NCBI GenBank assembly: GCA_026692735.1
Contig: JAPLOD010000051.1
Coordinates: 1 to 46,081, forward strand
DNA length: 46,081 nt
Reading direction: 5' to 3'
DNA from: Planctomycetota bacterium
GTDB taxonomy: Bacteria; Planctomycetota; SZUA-567; H5-PLA8
Shown: piece after piece, positions 30,655 through 39,058 of the stretch
How positions within the stretch are numbered: the first letter of the stretch is position 1
How the letters are laid out: every line of letters starts with the position of its first letter
Translations under genes and position numbers: made by a program
Notes under the pieces: model-generated
The model's database searches: none
The model's input: only the letters and a program-made list of their open reading frames with translations
What the model was told of the DNA's origin: nothing

Positions 30655-31982
30655 CGCCGGCCTCCCGCCCCCATCATCTGCATGGGATTCGGGGCACGTC
30701 CCTGGCCCTGGAAGCGGCTGTCGGCGCCGCTCTTCTTCAGAACGAGCGTTTCGCCTTCCTGCGCGCCGTCGAGGATCTCGGTCTTGACGCGGTCGGACGC
30801 GCCGATCTCGACGGGGCGCTCCTCTTTGGTGCCGTCGTCCTTCTGCACGGTGACGTAGCTCTTGTCCTGCTTGCGGCTGAGCGCTTCGACGGGCACCAGC
30901 AGCGCTTCCTTCTTCTGCGCCACGATGATCTCGATGTCCGTGGTCATCTCGGGCTTGAGCATGGTCTTCTTCTCGTCCACGATCTCGATCTTCACTTCGA
31001 ACGAGACGACGTTGGAGACGTTCACGCCGCGCGTCGCGATGCGCACCACTTTGCCGCGAAAACGCCGGCCGGGAAAGGCGTCCACCTTCACCATCACGGG
31101 CTGGTCCAGCTTGACGTCGCCGATGAGGCTCTCATCCATTGACCCGAGCGTATAGATGTGCGAAAGATCCGAGAGCGTCAAAACCGTGCTGCCGCCGCCC
31201 ACATTCGTAACAGCCGAGGCGATGATCTGGCCCGCCTGCACGAGGCGCGAGACGACGACGCCGTCCATGGGCGCCATGACCTTGGTCTCAATGAGACGCT
31301 GCTTGGCGTTGTCCAGGGCGATCTGGTCGGACTTCACTTCCGCCTCGGCAAGCTTGATGTCCTGCCGCTTGACCTCGAGCCCCGCCTCTTCGGTCTTCAG
31401 TTCCTCGATCTGCGCCTTGGCGATATCCCGCTCGGCGAGCGCCTGAGTCGCCTCGGTCTCCGCCGTGTCGTAGTCCTCCTGCGTAGCGGCGTTGCTGGCC
31501 AAAGCCCCCTTCAGACGATCAGCCTTGATGCGCGCGCGTTCGGCCTTGGCCTGCGCGGACTTCAGATTGGGGTCGGCGCGCATCTTGTCCGTGACAAGCT
31601 TCTGCTCCGCAATCACCAGGTTCTGCTTCGCGGAAGCGAGGTGCGCGGACGACGATGCCAGCGCGACGTCGGCCAGGTCAACCGCGCGCTTCTGGTCCAC
31701 CGGGTCAACCTCCAGCATCAGTTCGCCCTTCTTGACCGTGTCGCTGATGTCAAAGGGCAGCTTGACGATCTCGCCGCTGGCCTTGCACTTGATGTCCACA
31801 TCGAGGTTGGAAACGACCCGGCCGTTGGCGGCCACAGATACTTTCAGTGGCCCACGCTCCACCTTCGCGGTGACAACTTGGGGGACCGCTGCCTGCTGCA
31901 GCGCGGCCTGCCTTTGCCGCCAGTAGTAGTACCCGCCGGCGCCGCCGGCCGCTAAGACCAGAAGAACAATGACTGTTCGCAC
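30651..31982 (-). CDS. HlyD/MacA-type periplasmic adaptor protein
   Basis: A 443-residue membrane-fusion protein. One N-terminal helix (VIVLLVLAAGGAGGYYYW) anchors it. Then come a split lipoyl-like domain (VNGRVVSNLDVDIKCKASG-type region and MAPMDGVVVSRLVQAGQ), a long alpha-hairpin rich in Ala, Glu and Lys (about 110-215) that would contact an outer-membrane channel, and beta-barrel domains toward the C-terminus. It is the second gene of the MarR-led operon, 75 bp after marR. The outer-membrane factor is not in the window. Confidence 0.92.
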   Translation of the reverse strand: MRTVIVLLVLAAGGAGGYYYWRQRQAALQQAAVPQVVTAKVERGPLKVSVAANGRVVSNLDVDIKCKASGEIVKLPFDISDTVKKGELMLEVDPVDQKRAVDLADVALASSSAHLASAKQNLVIAEQKLVTDKMRADPNLKSAQAKAERARIKADRLKGALASNAATQEDYDTAETEATQALAERDIAKAQIEELKTEEAGLEVKRQDIKLAEAEVKSDQIALDNAKQRLIETKVMAPMDGVVVSRLVQAGQIIASAVTNVGGGSTVLTLSDLSHIYTLGSMDESLIGDVKLDQPVMVKVDAFPGRRFRGKVVRIATRGVNVSNVVSFEVKIEIVDEKKTMLKPEMTTDIEIIVAQKKEALLVPVEALSRKQDKSYVTVQKDDGTKEERPVEIGASDRVKTEILDGAQEGETLVLKKSGADSRFQGQGRAPNPMQMMGAGGRR

Positions 31983-32057
31983 AGCGTTCTCCCTCCTGTG
32001 GTTCGCAGCGCGGCCGGCGCCATGACAGGCGCACCTGACCTCGCATTGGAAATGGCG

Positions 32058-32513
32058 TTACCTCTGCTGTGCTGCCTGTTCGCTGGCGGCAACGACTTCC
32101 CTCAAGTTTCGCATGGCATTGACGACGCCCGCCCGGTCGCTGGCGGACAGCGGCCTCAGGATTTCGGCCAACCGTGCTCGCGCGGCTCTGCGCGCGACCA
32201 TGAAGAGCGACTTCCCTGCGGCGGTAAGAGTCAGCCCCAGGCGGCGGCGGTCCTCCGGGCAGGTCTCCCGCGCCACCAGCCCGCGCTCCACCAATCCGTC
32301 CACGATCTTGGACATGGACGGCAGCATCAGCCCCACGAACTCCGCGACCTGAGACAGCGACGCGCCGGGCTCGTGATAGAGGAACGCCAACGTGCGGAAC
32401 TGCGGCACCGACAGGTCAGGCTTGTGCTCCCGTCGCACCTCGCGGCGGATCGTCCGCATGATCAGCGGGATCGTCGCGAGCACTTCCTGCGAGCATTCTT
32501 CAGGGGACGCCAT
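32058..32513 (-). CDS. MarR family transcriptional regulator
   Basis: A 151-residue winged-helix protein of standard MarR size. LSVPQFRTLAFLYHEPGASLSQVAEFVGLMLPSMSKIVDGLVERGL is the helix-turn-helix, and ARETCPEDRRRLGLTLTAAG the wing with the conserved DxRR. The ATG is preceded by a strong AGGAGGA ribosome site. As first gene of the operon with the efflux adaptor, ATPase and permease, it probably represses its own promoter (32530-32575) until a drug-like ligand binds. Confidence 0.94.
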   Translation of the reverse strand: MASPEECSQEVLATIPLIMRTIRREVRREHKPDLSVPQFRTLAFLYHEPGASLSQVAEFVGLMLPSMSKIVDGLVERGLVARETCPEDRRRLGLTLTAAGKSLFMVARRAARARLAEILRPLSASDRAGVVNAMRNLREVVAASEQAAQQR

Positions 32514-32529
32514 TTACTTTCCTCCTGAA

Positions 32530-32575
32530 ATAGTTGCACTAGATAACTATTATCACGCGAGGCGCGCCAAGTCAA
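32530..32575 (-). promoter_or_regulatory. Promoter and MarR-type operator of the efflux operon
   Basis: On the minus strand, TTGACT (32570-32575) and TAATAG (32547-32552) are separated by exactly 17 bp. The perfect inverted repeat ATAGTT-N9-AACTAT (32530-32550) overlaps the -10 and lies just upstream of the ribosome site. The TAGTTG-like half-sites suit a MarR protein, so the sequence supports autorepression. This is a visual call, with no transcript data. Confidence 0.75.
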
Positions 32576-32798
32576 GTCCTTTGCGAGAATCCGGCAAGCC
32601 AGGAACGGAGCCCTGAGCGCCTGGGCGCTGCCGTGCCTGCGGCCCTGCGGAGCAGGCACATGCTGTGTTGGATTTCCCGCCCCATGCGGATTACCCCCAC
32701 ACTCTAGGTGCCGTTCCCGGCTACAGCGGGCGGATGACACCATTCCCGCAAGTTCTGGACTGGCGATAGGATAAAAGATACCAGGGCAGTTCCCTTGC

Positions 32799-32817
32799 TT
32801 TGGCATTGGCCTTGCCA
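32799..32817 (+). promoter_or_regulatory. Possible sigma-54 promoter
   Basis: TTGGCATTGGCCTTGCC places GG and GC exactly 10 nt apart, with good TTGGCA (-24) and TTGC (-12) elements, 64 bp upstream of the secreted helical protein. The middle CG of the consensus is absent, so it is only a candidate. The rest of the 367-bp gap between marR and this gene shows nothing beyond the marR promoter. Confidence 0.35.
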
Positions 32818-32880
32818 TCAGAGCATTAGGGCTTCGGGGGTACGCAACAGTCCGGGCGAGGTCAAAGGGGGTAAAGAGCC

Positions 32881-33363
32881 ATGACAAACACAACGGTTTC
32901 CCAATGGTCTGTGGCGGCAATCTGCGTGGCGGCTTTGCTGCTCACCGCGCCTGTCTGGGCCGCCGGCGCCGGCAACGCTCGCCAGGGGCAGGGAAGAGGA
33001 GAGCCGGGCCAGCGTATTGATCAGGCGCTTGAACGCATCAGTGAGAGGATCAAGGACGCGCAAGAGCGTCTCGCCAAGCATCCGAACTCTCCCGAGGCGG
33101 TGAAGACTGCCGCCGGGAAGCTCATCTCCGACCTGAACGCGGCCAAAGCGCTGCTCGAAAAGGCGAAGGCCGCCGTGCAGAGCCACGACAGGAACAGCGT
33201 CCAGGGCGTGTTCGCCGAACTGAAGGCTCTGCATGAGACCATCCGCGCGGACTTCGAGACCCTGAAGTCGGCCGTCGAGGCCGCCAGGCAGCAGATGGGC
33301 CGGGGTGGCCCGCAGGGGAATCCGAAGGCCCCATTCCATCCGAAGGACGGAGCGGCGTTCTAA
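32881..33363 (+). CDS. Small secreted helical (coiled-coil) protein
   Basis: A 160-residue exported protein with a signal peptide ending APVWA. After it, residues about 40-140 are almost entirely Ala/Glu/Lys/Arg-rich helix (RIDQALERISERIKDAQERL), and the C-terminus is Gly/Pro-rich (GRGGPQGNPKAPFHP). The pattern suggests an antiparallel helical bundle or coiled coil in the periplasm. GGGGGT lies upstream of the ATG. It is divergent from the marR operon and may share its stress response, but no known family is recognised. Confidence 0.72.
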   Translation: MTNTTVSQWSVAAICVAALLLTAPVWAAGAGNARQGQGRGEPGQRIDQALERISERIKDAQERLAKHPNSPEAVKTAAGKLISDLNAAKALLEKAKAAVQSHDRNSVQGVFAELKALHETIRADFETLKSAVEAARQQMGRGGPQGNPKAPFHPKDGAAF

Positions 33364-33390
33364 CCTGTATCCGTCCCCATCGCCGGCGCG

Positions 33391-33425
33391 CACGGGCAGC
33401 CAACGGCGGACGGAGGCTGCCCGTG
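33391..33425. terminator. Palindromic hairpin between convergent genes (GGGCAGCC family)
   Basis: CACGGGCAGCC and GGCTGCCCGTG form a perfect 11-bp stem around a 13-nt loop, between two convergent genes only 75 bp apart. The position suits a bidirectional terminator. No U-tract follows, and the GGGCAGCC/GGCTGCCC arms also occur at 20042, so it may equally be a dispersed repeat. Confidence 0.55.
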
Positions 33426-33438
33426 GCACAGCCACTCA

Positions 33439-34395
33439 TCATGCCAGGCGCGGGATCAGGTTGGGCGCGCCCTGCAGATGCGCGGCGGCAATGCGAGCAC
33501 ACTCCTGTAAGCGCTCGCGCAGCGGCAGGCCGTCGAGCAGCATGAACGCCGCGCTGAACACGTCGCCCGGGCCGGTCTCGCAGACGACCTTCGTAACCGG
33601 TGTTGCCGGGACTTCCAGCCAGCCCTCCCTGGCCGTGAATGCCGCCGCTCCCCTGGCGCCGCGGTGCACAATGACGCCGCCGCAACCGCGGTCAACCAGA
33701 AAACGACATGCATCCGGAGCATCGCTTTCCCCGGTGAACAACGCCAGCTCGCGTTGGTTGCCATGAGCCCACGAAACGTGCGGCAGGATATCCACGACCT
33801 GTGCCTTCCGAATGCGGACGCGTTCGGCGCTGTCCGCCCTGCTCCACTCCGGGTCCCAGTTTATGTCGAGCGACGTCTCGATGGCCAACTCCCGCGCGCT
33901 CGTAAGCACCGCCGCGTTGCCGCCCGCCAGCATCGCTTCGGCAAACCAGATATCGGCGCGATAGAGATGGCGGCAGCCGGCGCGAGCCAGTTCGGGCACG
34001 TCTATATCCGCCGCGGTCATCTCACGGTTGTTGGGCAGGCTGCTGAGGAAGTGGCGGTGGTGATTGTCCCAGGTCAGCGCTATCGAGCGACCCGTGGCGA
34101 CCGGCTTGCGCCGCAGATGGGCCACGATGCCGAAGTGGCCCAGGGCCTGTTCGAGACGGTCCCCCAGCGCATCCTGGCCGACGCAGCCGCAGAAATGGAC
34201 GCGCCCGCCGAGTTGGGAAGCGGCAACGGCCGTGTTCGCCCCGCCGCCGCCGAGGCTCTCGTAGATCTCCGCCACGCTCGTCTCGCCGTCGGCGAAAAGC
34301 GTGGACGATGCCGGCAAGACGCTGGTCTTGATATCCAGGTTGATGTTGCCGACCACGGCGATAGGCGGCGCAGAGATTGTGCTGCGTGTGCTCAT
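33439..34395 (-). CDS. PfkB family carbohydrate kinase
   Basis: A 318-residue ribokinase-type sugar kinase. IAVVGNINLDIKTSVLP is the N-terminal strand with the substrate-binding Asp, GGGGANTAVAASQLGG the first family signature, and ETGPGDVFSAAFMLLDG the second, with the catalytic Asp near residue 278. It phosphorylates a sugar or nucleoside using ATP in the cytoplasm; the substrate is not evident. It sits 51 bp before the stop of the DUF4091 gene on the same strand and could serve monosaccharides released by the neighbouring hydrolases. Confidence 0.88.
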   Translation of the reverse strand: MSTRSTISAPPIAVVGNINLDIKTSVLPASSTLFADGETSVAEIYESLGGGGANTAVAASQLGGRVHFCGCVGQDALGDRLEQALGHFGIVAHLRRKPVATGRSIALTWDNHHRHFLSSLPNNREMTAADIDVPELARAGCRHLYRADIWFAEAMLAGGNAAVLTSARELAIETSLDINWDPEWSRADSAERVRIRKAQVVDILPHVSWAHGNQRELALFTGESDAPDACRFLVDRGCGGVIVHRGARGAAAFTAREGWLEVPATPVTKVVCETGPGDVFSAAFMLLDGLPLRERLQECARIAAAHLQGAPNLIPRLA

Positions 34396-34446
34396 CCGCG
34401 CGCACTGTAGCGCAATCCGCCGGATTGCGCCACTCCGGCGAGGCCC

Positions 34447-36999
34447 CTACTTCGCCACCTCGGCGCGCTTGCGTAGCATCTCGCGCTGGCGCTTCAGCTC
34501 CTCGTCCTTGCGCGCCTTGCGCGTGGCGAGCATGTCCTCTTCGCTCACGAGCTTCGTCAGCGCCTCGATTGTGTCGCCGAGGTCCTTGTGGGCCTTGAGG
34601 AGGACCGCGGGCTCCCACGTCCAACTGATGAAATCCATGCCGGTGACCTCATCGGGTATCCGCAGGACGGCCTTGGCCTTGTCGAGAAGGTCCTTGGCCT
34701 TGTCGGCGAGCGCGGCGTCCGTCTTGCGCTTCGCTTCGAGCGTCTCCACGTAGTCGCGCAGGACGTAGTGGCTCTCCCAGTCTTCGATGCCGTCGCGGAT
34801 GTTCTCAAGACGCACGGAACTGAACGGACCGTCAGGCCCCGGGTAAAAAAGGTTCCCGTCGCCGTTGTAGACCATGCTGCTGCCGAATGCGCCCGGCGAG
34901 TGCGGTGTCTCCGGCCACTTCTTGCCGTTCTTGGGCTGGTTGAACTTCCAGATGTTGTAGCAGTAGTACTCGAAACCCGTCGGGCCGAACTTCCAGGTGA
35001 GCCAGAACAGAACGCGCGACGCGACCAGCGGGTCCTCCATCTGGACGTTTGGGCAGGGGAGCATCGGCCCCGCGGCCACGTACCAGAAGAACTTCTCGCC
35101 TTTCTCGCGGCAGCGCTGGATCATGGCCGGCGTGTCCTCAGCCGAAATGGCATAGGTGTGGCCTTTGCCCGCCTTGTAGTCAATCTGGGGATCGAAGATG
35201 TCTATGATGCCTTCCAGCTCCGGCCGCGGGTAGCTGCCGCCGATCATGATCAGCAGCTCCGGGCACGTCTTGCGGATGCTGTCCGACCGCCGCCGCATCT
35301 CGTCCCACTTGTTGGTTTCGTCGCCGATGTAGACGAGCGCCTTGTCAATCAGCCCCAGTTCCTTGACCTTGTCGTACCGTTCCTTGAGCTTGGCCGGATC
35401 GCCCTTGTAGTTGCCGGAAAGGTAGATCGTCTGCGCGCCGCGCTTGACGCAATACGGGATGTCCTCGAGTGACGGCGAGAGCGTGTCAGCATACTGCTCG
35501 GTCGGCGTGAAACGGTGGTCCAGGAGAAAGTCCACGTACTTGCGTTTCAGCTCAGGCGTGACCGTTCCGTAGTATTTCCGGATCTCGTCCCAGCAGGTCT
35601 GCCCCATTGTCTCGAAGTTCCACTGCTCCGGGATTCTGTAGTTCCAGACACGGACGGTCAGCGTGAGGTCGCGGGGCGGCGCGTTCTTGGCTTTGACATT
35701 GATCGTTCCCGCGTACGAGCCGCCGGGCGTTTCCGGCTTCGTGCGTACAGTGAACCAGAAGGGCGTGGACATCTGGAGCGGGCAGTCCATGGGCTTGTCC
35801 CACACCAGCGGGTCCGGCAGGACGAAGTTCTTCCCGTGGAAGTACCAGTCCTTGATCTTCGGGTTGGGGACCATCTGGAACATCTCTTCGCCGTGGCATG
35901 CGATGTCTTCCTTGGGGATCTTCGCGCCGCTCTTCGCGTCCACGAGGTCCGTCCATTCGAAGCAGACTTCCTGCAGCGGTTCGACAGTCGGATAGACCAC
36001 GACCTGGAAGCCTTCGAACTCGTTCCGCGCCATGCAGAGCGCGTAGCTTTCCTCGAACGGGCCCCGGAAGCGGAAGCGTGTGCTCTGGTCGCAGATCCGC
36101 TCGAGCGTGTGGGTCATGCCAACGAGGTACGGCTTGTCGAGCGGCGCGAAGTCGAGCACCAGCCGGGGCCGCTTGTCCTTGTCCGCATGCTGCGCCGACG
36201 GGATGTCAATCTCGGCGGTGTTCGGGAAGCGCGTGTCACCGAGAGCCATGCCCTGCAGAGCCAAACCGTGATTGGCTGACGCGTCGGCGAGCCATTTCCT
36301 CGCGGCCGAAGTCACGTTGAAGTCCATCCATTTCCCGCCATCGGGCACGCCGAGGAACTTGTACTTGTGCGGAAAGTACTGGCCGTTGAACTCCCAGAGT
36401 TCGTAGGAGTCCAGCACGCCGCGAGGGCGTCCGCGGCCGGAGTCGCTCGTCGTGTCGAGCGTTCCGCCCGGCTCTTTCCACGGTTTGCCGGCCGACGCGT
36501 TCGTCCAATCCGCGTCCGCACCCCAGGGCTCCAGGACTTCGCGACAGGCGGTCTCCGCGATCATCCGCAGCTTCTGCGCGGCAGGCACGAAGACCTCCAG
36601 GCGCGCCTGCGCCAGTTTCTTGGTCTTCAGCGCCTCGGGGATCTCGAACCGGATGAGGATGCTGTTGCTTGTCCCGCGCAGCGCCAAGGCCCCGGCGTCC
36701 GTCTGCTTCGGCTTCTGCGCTTTCCCGCCCCACAACGTCACGGCGCGGCAACCGGCGTACCCCTGGTTGCCTTCCTGCAGAACGACCGTCTCCGCCCATG
36801 CTGCCGACACGCAGACGCTCGCCATCGCCAGCAGTAGCGCGCCAAATGGTTTCACCACGAAGAACACGAAGACAGGACATGAATTCAAGAAACGTTGGTC
36901 ATCCTTTTCTTCGTGGCCTTCGTGGTTCGCCTTGCCGGTCGCGGTGTAACGCTTGCGCTCCCTTGACATGCGTGGCGGCATCGCAGGGCAGTAGCGCAT
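34447..36999 (-). CDS. Secreted DNRLRE/DUF4091 glycoside-hydrolase-like protein
   Basis: It has an N-terminal DNRLRE-like module (SILIRFEIPEALKTKKLAQARLEVFV, about 130-300 in the long form), a large central TIM-barrel-like region (HRFTPTEQYADTLSPSLEDI), and a C-terminal DUF4091 domain (PFSSVRLENIRDGIEDWESHYVLRDY). Such proteins are secreted and presumed glycosidases. Two starts compete. The ATG at 36999 has a strong GGAGG ribosome site, but its N-terminus then runs through repeat copy 6 before a good signal peptide. The GTG at 36855, at the edge of the repeat, would give MKPFGALLLAMASVCVSAAWA, a perfect signal peptide but with no ribosome site. The repeat seems to have been inserted in frame between the original start and the signal peptide. 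Confidence 0.8.
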   Translation of the reverse strand: MRYCPAMPPRMSRERKRYTATGKANHEGHEEKDDQRFLNSCPVFVFFVVKPFGALLLAMASVCVSAAWAETVVLQEGNQGYAGCRAVTLWGGKAQKPKQTDAGALALRGTSNSILIRFEIPEALKTKKLAQARLEVFVPAAQKLRMIAETACREVLEPWGADADWTNASAGKPWKEPGGTLDTTSDSGRGRPRGVLDSYELWEFNGQYFPHKYKFLGVPDGGKWMDFNVTSAARKWLADASANHGLALQGMALGDTRFPNTAEIDIPSAQHADKDKRPRLVLDFAPLDKPYLVGMTHTLERICDQSTRFRFRGPFEESYALCMARNEFEGFQVVVYPTVEPLQEVCFEWTDLVDAKSGAKIPKEDIACHGEEMFQMVPNPKIKDWYFHGKNFVLPDPLVWDKPMDCPLQMSTPFWFTVRTKPETPGGSYAGTINVKAKNAPPRDLTLTVRVWNYRIPEQWNFETMGQTCWDEIRKYYGTVTPELKRKYVDFLLDHRFTPTEQYADTLSPSLEDIPYCVKRGAQTIYLSGNYKGDPAKLKERYDKVKELGLIDKALVYIGDETNKWDEMRRRSDSIRKTCPELLIMIGGSYPRPELEGIIDIFDPQIDYKAGKGHTYAISAEDTPAMIQRCREKGEKFFWYVAAGPMLPCPNVQMEDPLVASRVLFWLTWKFGPTGFEYYCYNIWKFNQPKNGKKWPETPHSPGAFGSSMVYNGDGNLFYPGPDGPFSSVRLENIRDGIEDWESHYVLRDYVETLEAKRKTDAALADKAKDLLDKAKAVLRIPDEVTGMDFISWTWEPAVLLKAHKDLGDTIEALTKLVSEEDMLATRKARKDEELKRQREMLRKRAEVAK
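36851..36928. repeat. Dispersed CACGAAGAA-type palindromic repeat, copy 6 (in frame)
   Basis: CACCACGAAGAACACGAAG on the left and TTCTTCGTGGCCTTCGTGG on the right. It lies inside the open frame of the DUF4091 gene, encoding NHEGHEE and VFVFFVV on either side of its loop. Confidence 0.8.
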
Positions 37000-37160
37000 A
37001 ACGCCCTCCTCGTGAGAGACCCTTCTTACGTACACCGGGGTACGGAGCTCATCCGGGAAGCCCATGAGACCCATAGCGACAAGCTGGCCGTAGCGCACAG
37101 TCTTGGCGAGAATTCGTGCGCCGTCTGCGCTTGTGCGTGACCGGCTTCAGTGGCGGTCTG

Positions 37161-37604
37161 TCAGTTCAGTGGCGATATCTTCAGCAGCGCCGTGCCGACC
37201 CTCACGCAGATACGGTTGTTGCCTTTCTTCGTGGTCAGCAGGTCGAGCAGCTTCGGCTTGCAGACAATGGCCTGCGGGCCAATCTCGCCGAGTGCCTCGG
37301 TGGCCGCTTCGCAGAGCTGGTCGTTGTCCTTCTCCAGGCACTCCTCCAGCACCTTGATCGCTTCCTTGACGATGCCTGACTTGAAGACTTTCCCTTCGGA
37401 GAACGCCTGCCCGAGCGCCTGCACGGCCTGGAGCTTGCAGTCGAGGCTGTTGCTGGGCTCGTTAACCACGTCCACGATTCGCGCCAGGCCGTCGAGGCCC
37501 AGTCCGATCAGGCAGTGAAACGCTTCTTTACGGACGTCTGCGGACGCGTCCTTCAGCGTTTCGGTGATGGCGTCAACGACCTGGAGTTGTTCTTCGGGAC
37601 TCAT
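37161..37604 (-). CDS. HEAT-repeat protein
   Basis: A 147-residue all-helical protein with about three HEAT-like repeats: VDAITETLKDASADVRKEAFHCLIGLGLDGL, LDCKLQAVQALGQAFSEG, and LCEAATEALGEIGPQAI. No signal peptide. The ATG has AAGGAAGAG upstream. HEAT repeats act as protein-binding scaffolds; the partner is unknown. It is flanked by a 161-bp gap (37000-37160) in which nothing is seen, and by the remnant region at 37605-37925. Confidence 0.78.
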   Translation of the reverse strand: MSPEEQLQVVDAITETLKDASADVRKEAFHCLIGLGLDGLARIVDVVNEPSNSLDCKLQAVQALGQAFSEGKVFKSGIVKEAIKVLEECLEKDNDQLCEAATEALGEIGPQAIVCKPKLLDLLTTKKGNNRICVRVGTALLKISPLN

Positions 37605-37721
37605 GGCTCTTCCTTTCCCACCCGACGACAGGAATGTAGCCGTAGTCCCGATAGTGTAGCGCGCTTTCCGCGGCGCGCCGCTGATTTTTCGGGAATCTTG
37701 CCCGCCGCAGCGTATGCCCGT

Positions 37722-37773
37722 TCACTTCCTGCTGCGGTACTCGTACATCCCGTAGCCCACCTCGCGAACGGCG
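37722..37773 (-). pseudogene. 3'-end remnant of an agarase-like hydrolase gene
   Basis: Read on the minus strand this encodes AVREVGYGMYEYRSRK and a TGA stop. The intact 3' end at 39109 reads AAVREVGYGMYEYRLGKK and stop, so 13 of 16 residues match. Nothing else of the gene is present upstream. The 321-bp gap that holds it also contains the hairpin at 37778. Confidence 0.7.
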
Positions 37774-37777
37774 GGGT

Positions 37778-37814
37778 GGCCCAGCCCAGAGCGCAGCGGT
37801 TGGGCTGGGTGGCC
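37778..37814. repeat. Hairpin CCCAGCCCA/TGGGCTGGG
   Basis: A perfect 9-bp stem with a loop of about 12 nt beside the hydrolase remnant, upstream of the FGE-like gene. It could be a terminator or another dispersed palindrome. Confidence 0.5.
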
Positions 37815-37925
37815 GAAAGCCACAAGAAGCCCCTCCCTGCTCCTGCGCCGTCACCCCGCGCTTATGTGGAAGTGACGAAGACGCCGTAGCCCGCCGTCCC
37901 GTGAAAACCGTGGTACAATCCCGCC

Positions 37926-39038
37926 ATGTGCCGGACCCTGGCCTGCCTCTTTCTCGCGTGCGCGTGGGCCCGCGCCGCTGACGCACCGCCGGCGCCGTAT
38001 CCTCTCTGGGACGGCCAGGAATCCATCGAGCAATACGCCAAGCGCGTGAACCTGCCGCCGACGAAGACGCTGGACCTCGGCGGCGGCGTCAACCTCGAAC
38101 TCGTGCTGATACCGGCGGGGAAGTTTATCATGGCGACGCCGGAACCGAAGCCCGTGGACGAGGACGGCTTCCACAAAAAGATCATCGTCGGTAAGTGTGT
38201 CTTCGCCGTGGGTGTCGGCGTGTTGTTGGTCCTCATCGCGACGATCATCGCCCGCGCCATCCGCCACCGCCACAGGCCCCAATACTCGCTCGCGCTGTTC
38301 ACCGTGATGACCCTCGTCGCTGGCGTCGCCGTCCTCGGCGGCATGCACTGGTGGTTCTCGACGAAGGCGCTGGCCCAGGCCCAGGCCGACTACAAAGCGG
38401 CCCTGACGCGTTACCAGAGTTCATACGATTGGGAGAAGCCCGCGCATGACGTGACGCTCAGCGCGCCGTTCCACATGGGCAAATACGAGGTGACGCAGGC
38501 GCAGTACGCGGCGGTAATGGGCACGAACCCGAGCCACTTCAGAGGTGCGAACCTGCCCGTGGAGCAGGTGTCGTGGAACGACGCGGCGGAGTTTTGCAGG
38601 AAGGTCAGCGAGAAGGCTGGCTTGGTCGTGCGACTGCCCACGGACGCGGAGCGGGAGTATGCCTGCCGCGCCGGAACAACGACGACGTACTACACAGGTG
38701 ATACTGAGGCCGACCTGGGGCGAGCGGCTTGGTACAGCGCCAACAGCGGCGGCAAAACGCACCCCGTTGGTCAGAAGGAACCGAACGCATTCGGATTGTA
38801 CGACATGCACGGCAATGTCTGGGAATGGTGTCAGGACTGGTACGAGGGATACAAGCCGGGAGCGGTTGTTGACCCGCAGGGGCCGCCCGAAGGCCAGCTC
38901 CGCGTGTTGCGGGGCGGCTCCTGGGGCAACCGTGCCGGGTACTGCCGGTCGGCGTACCGTCTCCGGGGCTTCCCCGATTACCGCTTCGACTTCATCGGTT
39001 TTCGGGTTGTGGTGGTTGTGGCTCCCAGCACGCCGTAG
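37926..39038 (+). CDS. SUMF1/FGE-sulfatase-domain protein with inserted membrane helices
   Basis: A 370-residue protein with a signal peptide (LACLFLACAWARA). The formylglycine-generating-enzyme-like fold begins NLELVLIPAGKFIMAT (about 56-71) and resumes at KPAHDVTLSAPFHMGKYEVTQAQYAAVMGTNPSHF (from about 171), ending with YDMHGNVWEWCQDWY and VLRGGSWGNRAGYCRSAYR. Between the two parts, about residues 72-170 contain two strong membrane helices (FAVGVGVLLVLIATIIARAI and FTVMTLVAGVAVLGGMHW). Normal family members join these strands through a short loop, so the domain is split by a membrane hairpin. The usual catalytic Cys pair of true FGE is not obvious, so it may be a binding or other SUMF1-like protein rather than a sulfatase activator. 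Confidence 0.82.
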   Translation: MCRTLACLFLACAWARAADAPPAPYPLWDGQESIEQYAKRVNLPPTKTLDLGGGVNLELVLIPAGKFIMATPEPKPVDEDGFHKKIIVGKCVFAVGVGVLLVLIATIIARAIRHRHRPQYSLALFTVMTLVAGVAVLGGMHWWFSTKALAQAQADYKAALTRYQSSYDWEKPAHDVTLSAPFHMGKYEVTQAQYAAVMGTNPSHFRGANLPVEQVSWNDAAEFCRKVSEKAGLVVRLPTDAEREYACRAGTTTTYYTGDTEADLGRAAWYSANSGGKTHPVGQKEPNAFGLYDMHGNVWEWCQDWYEGYKPGAVVDPQGPPEGQLRVLRGGSWGNRAGYCRSAYRLRGFPDYRFDFIGFRVVVVVAPSTP

Positions 39039-39058
39039 TTCCGCGGTGCCGCTTGCCG

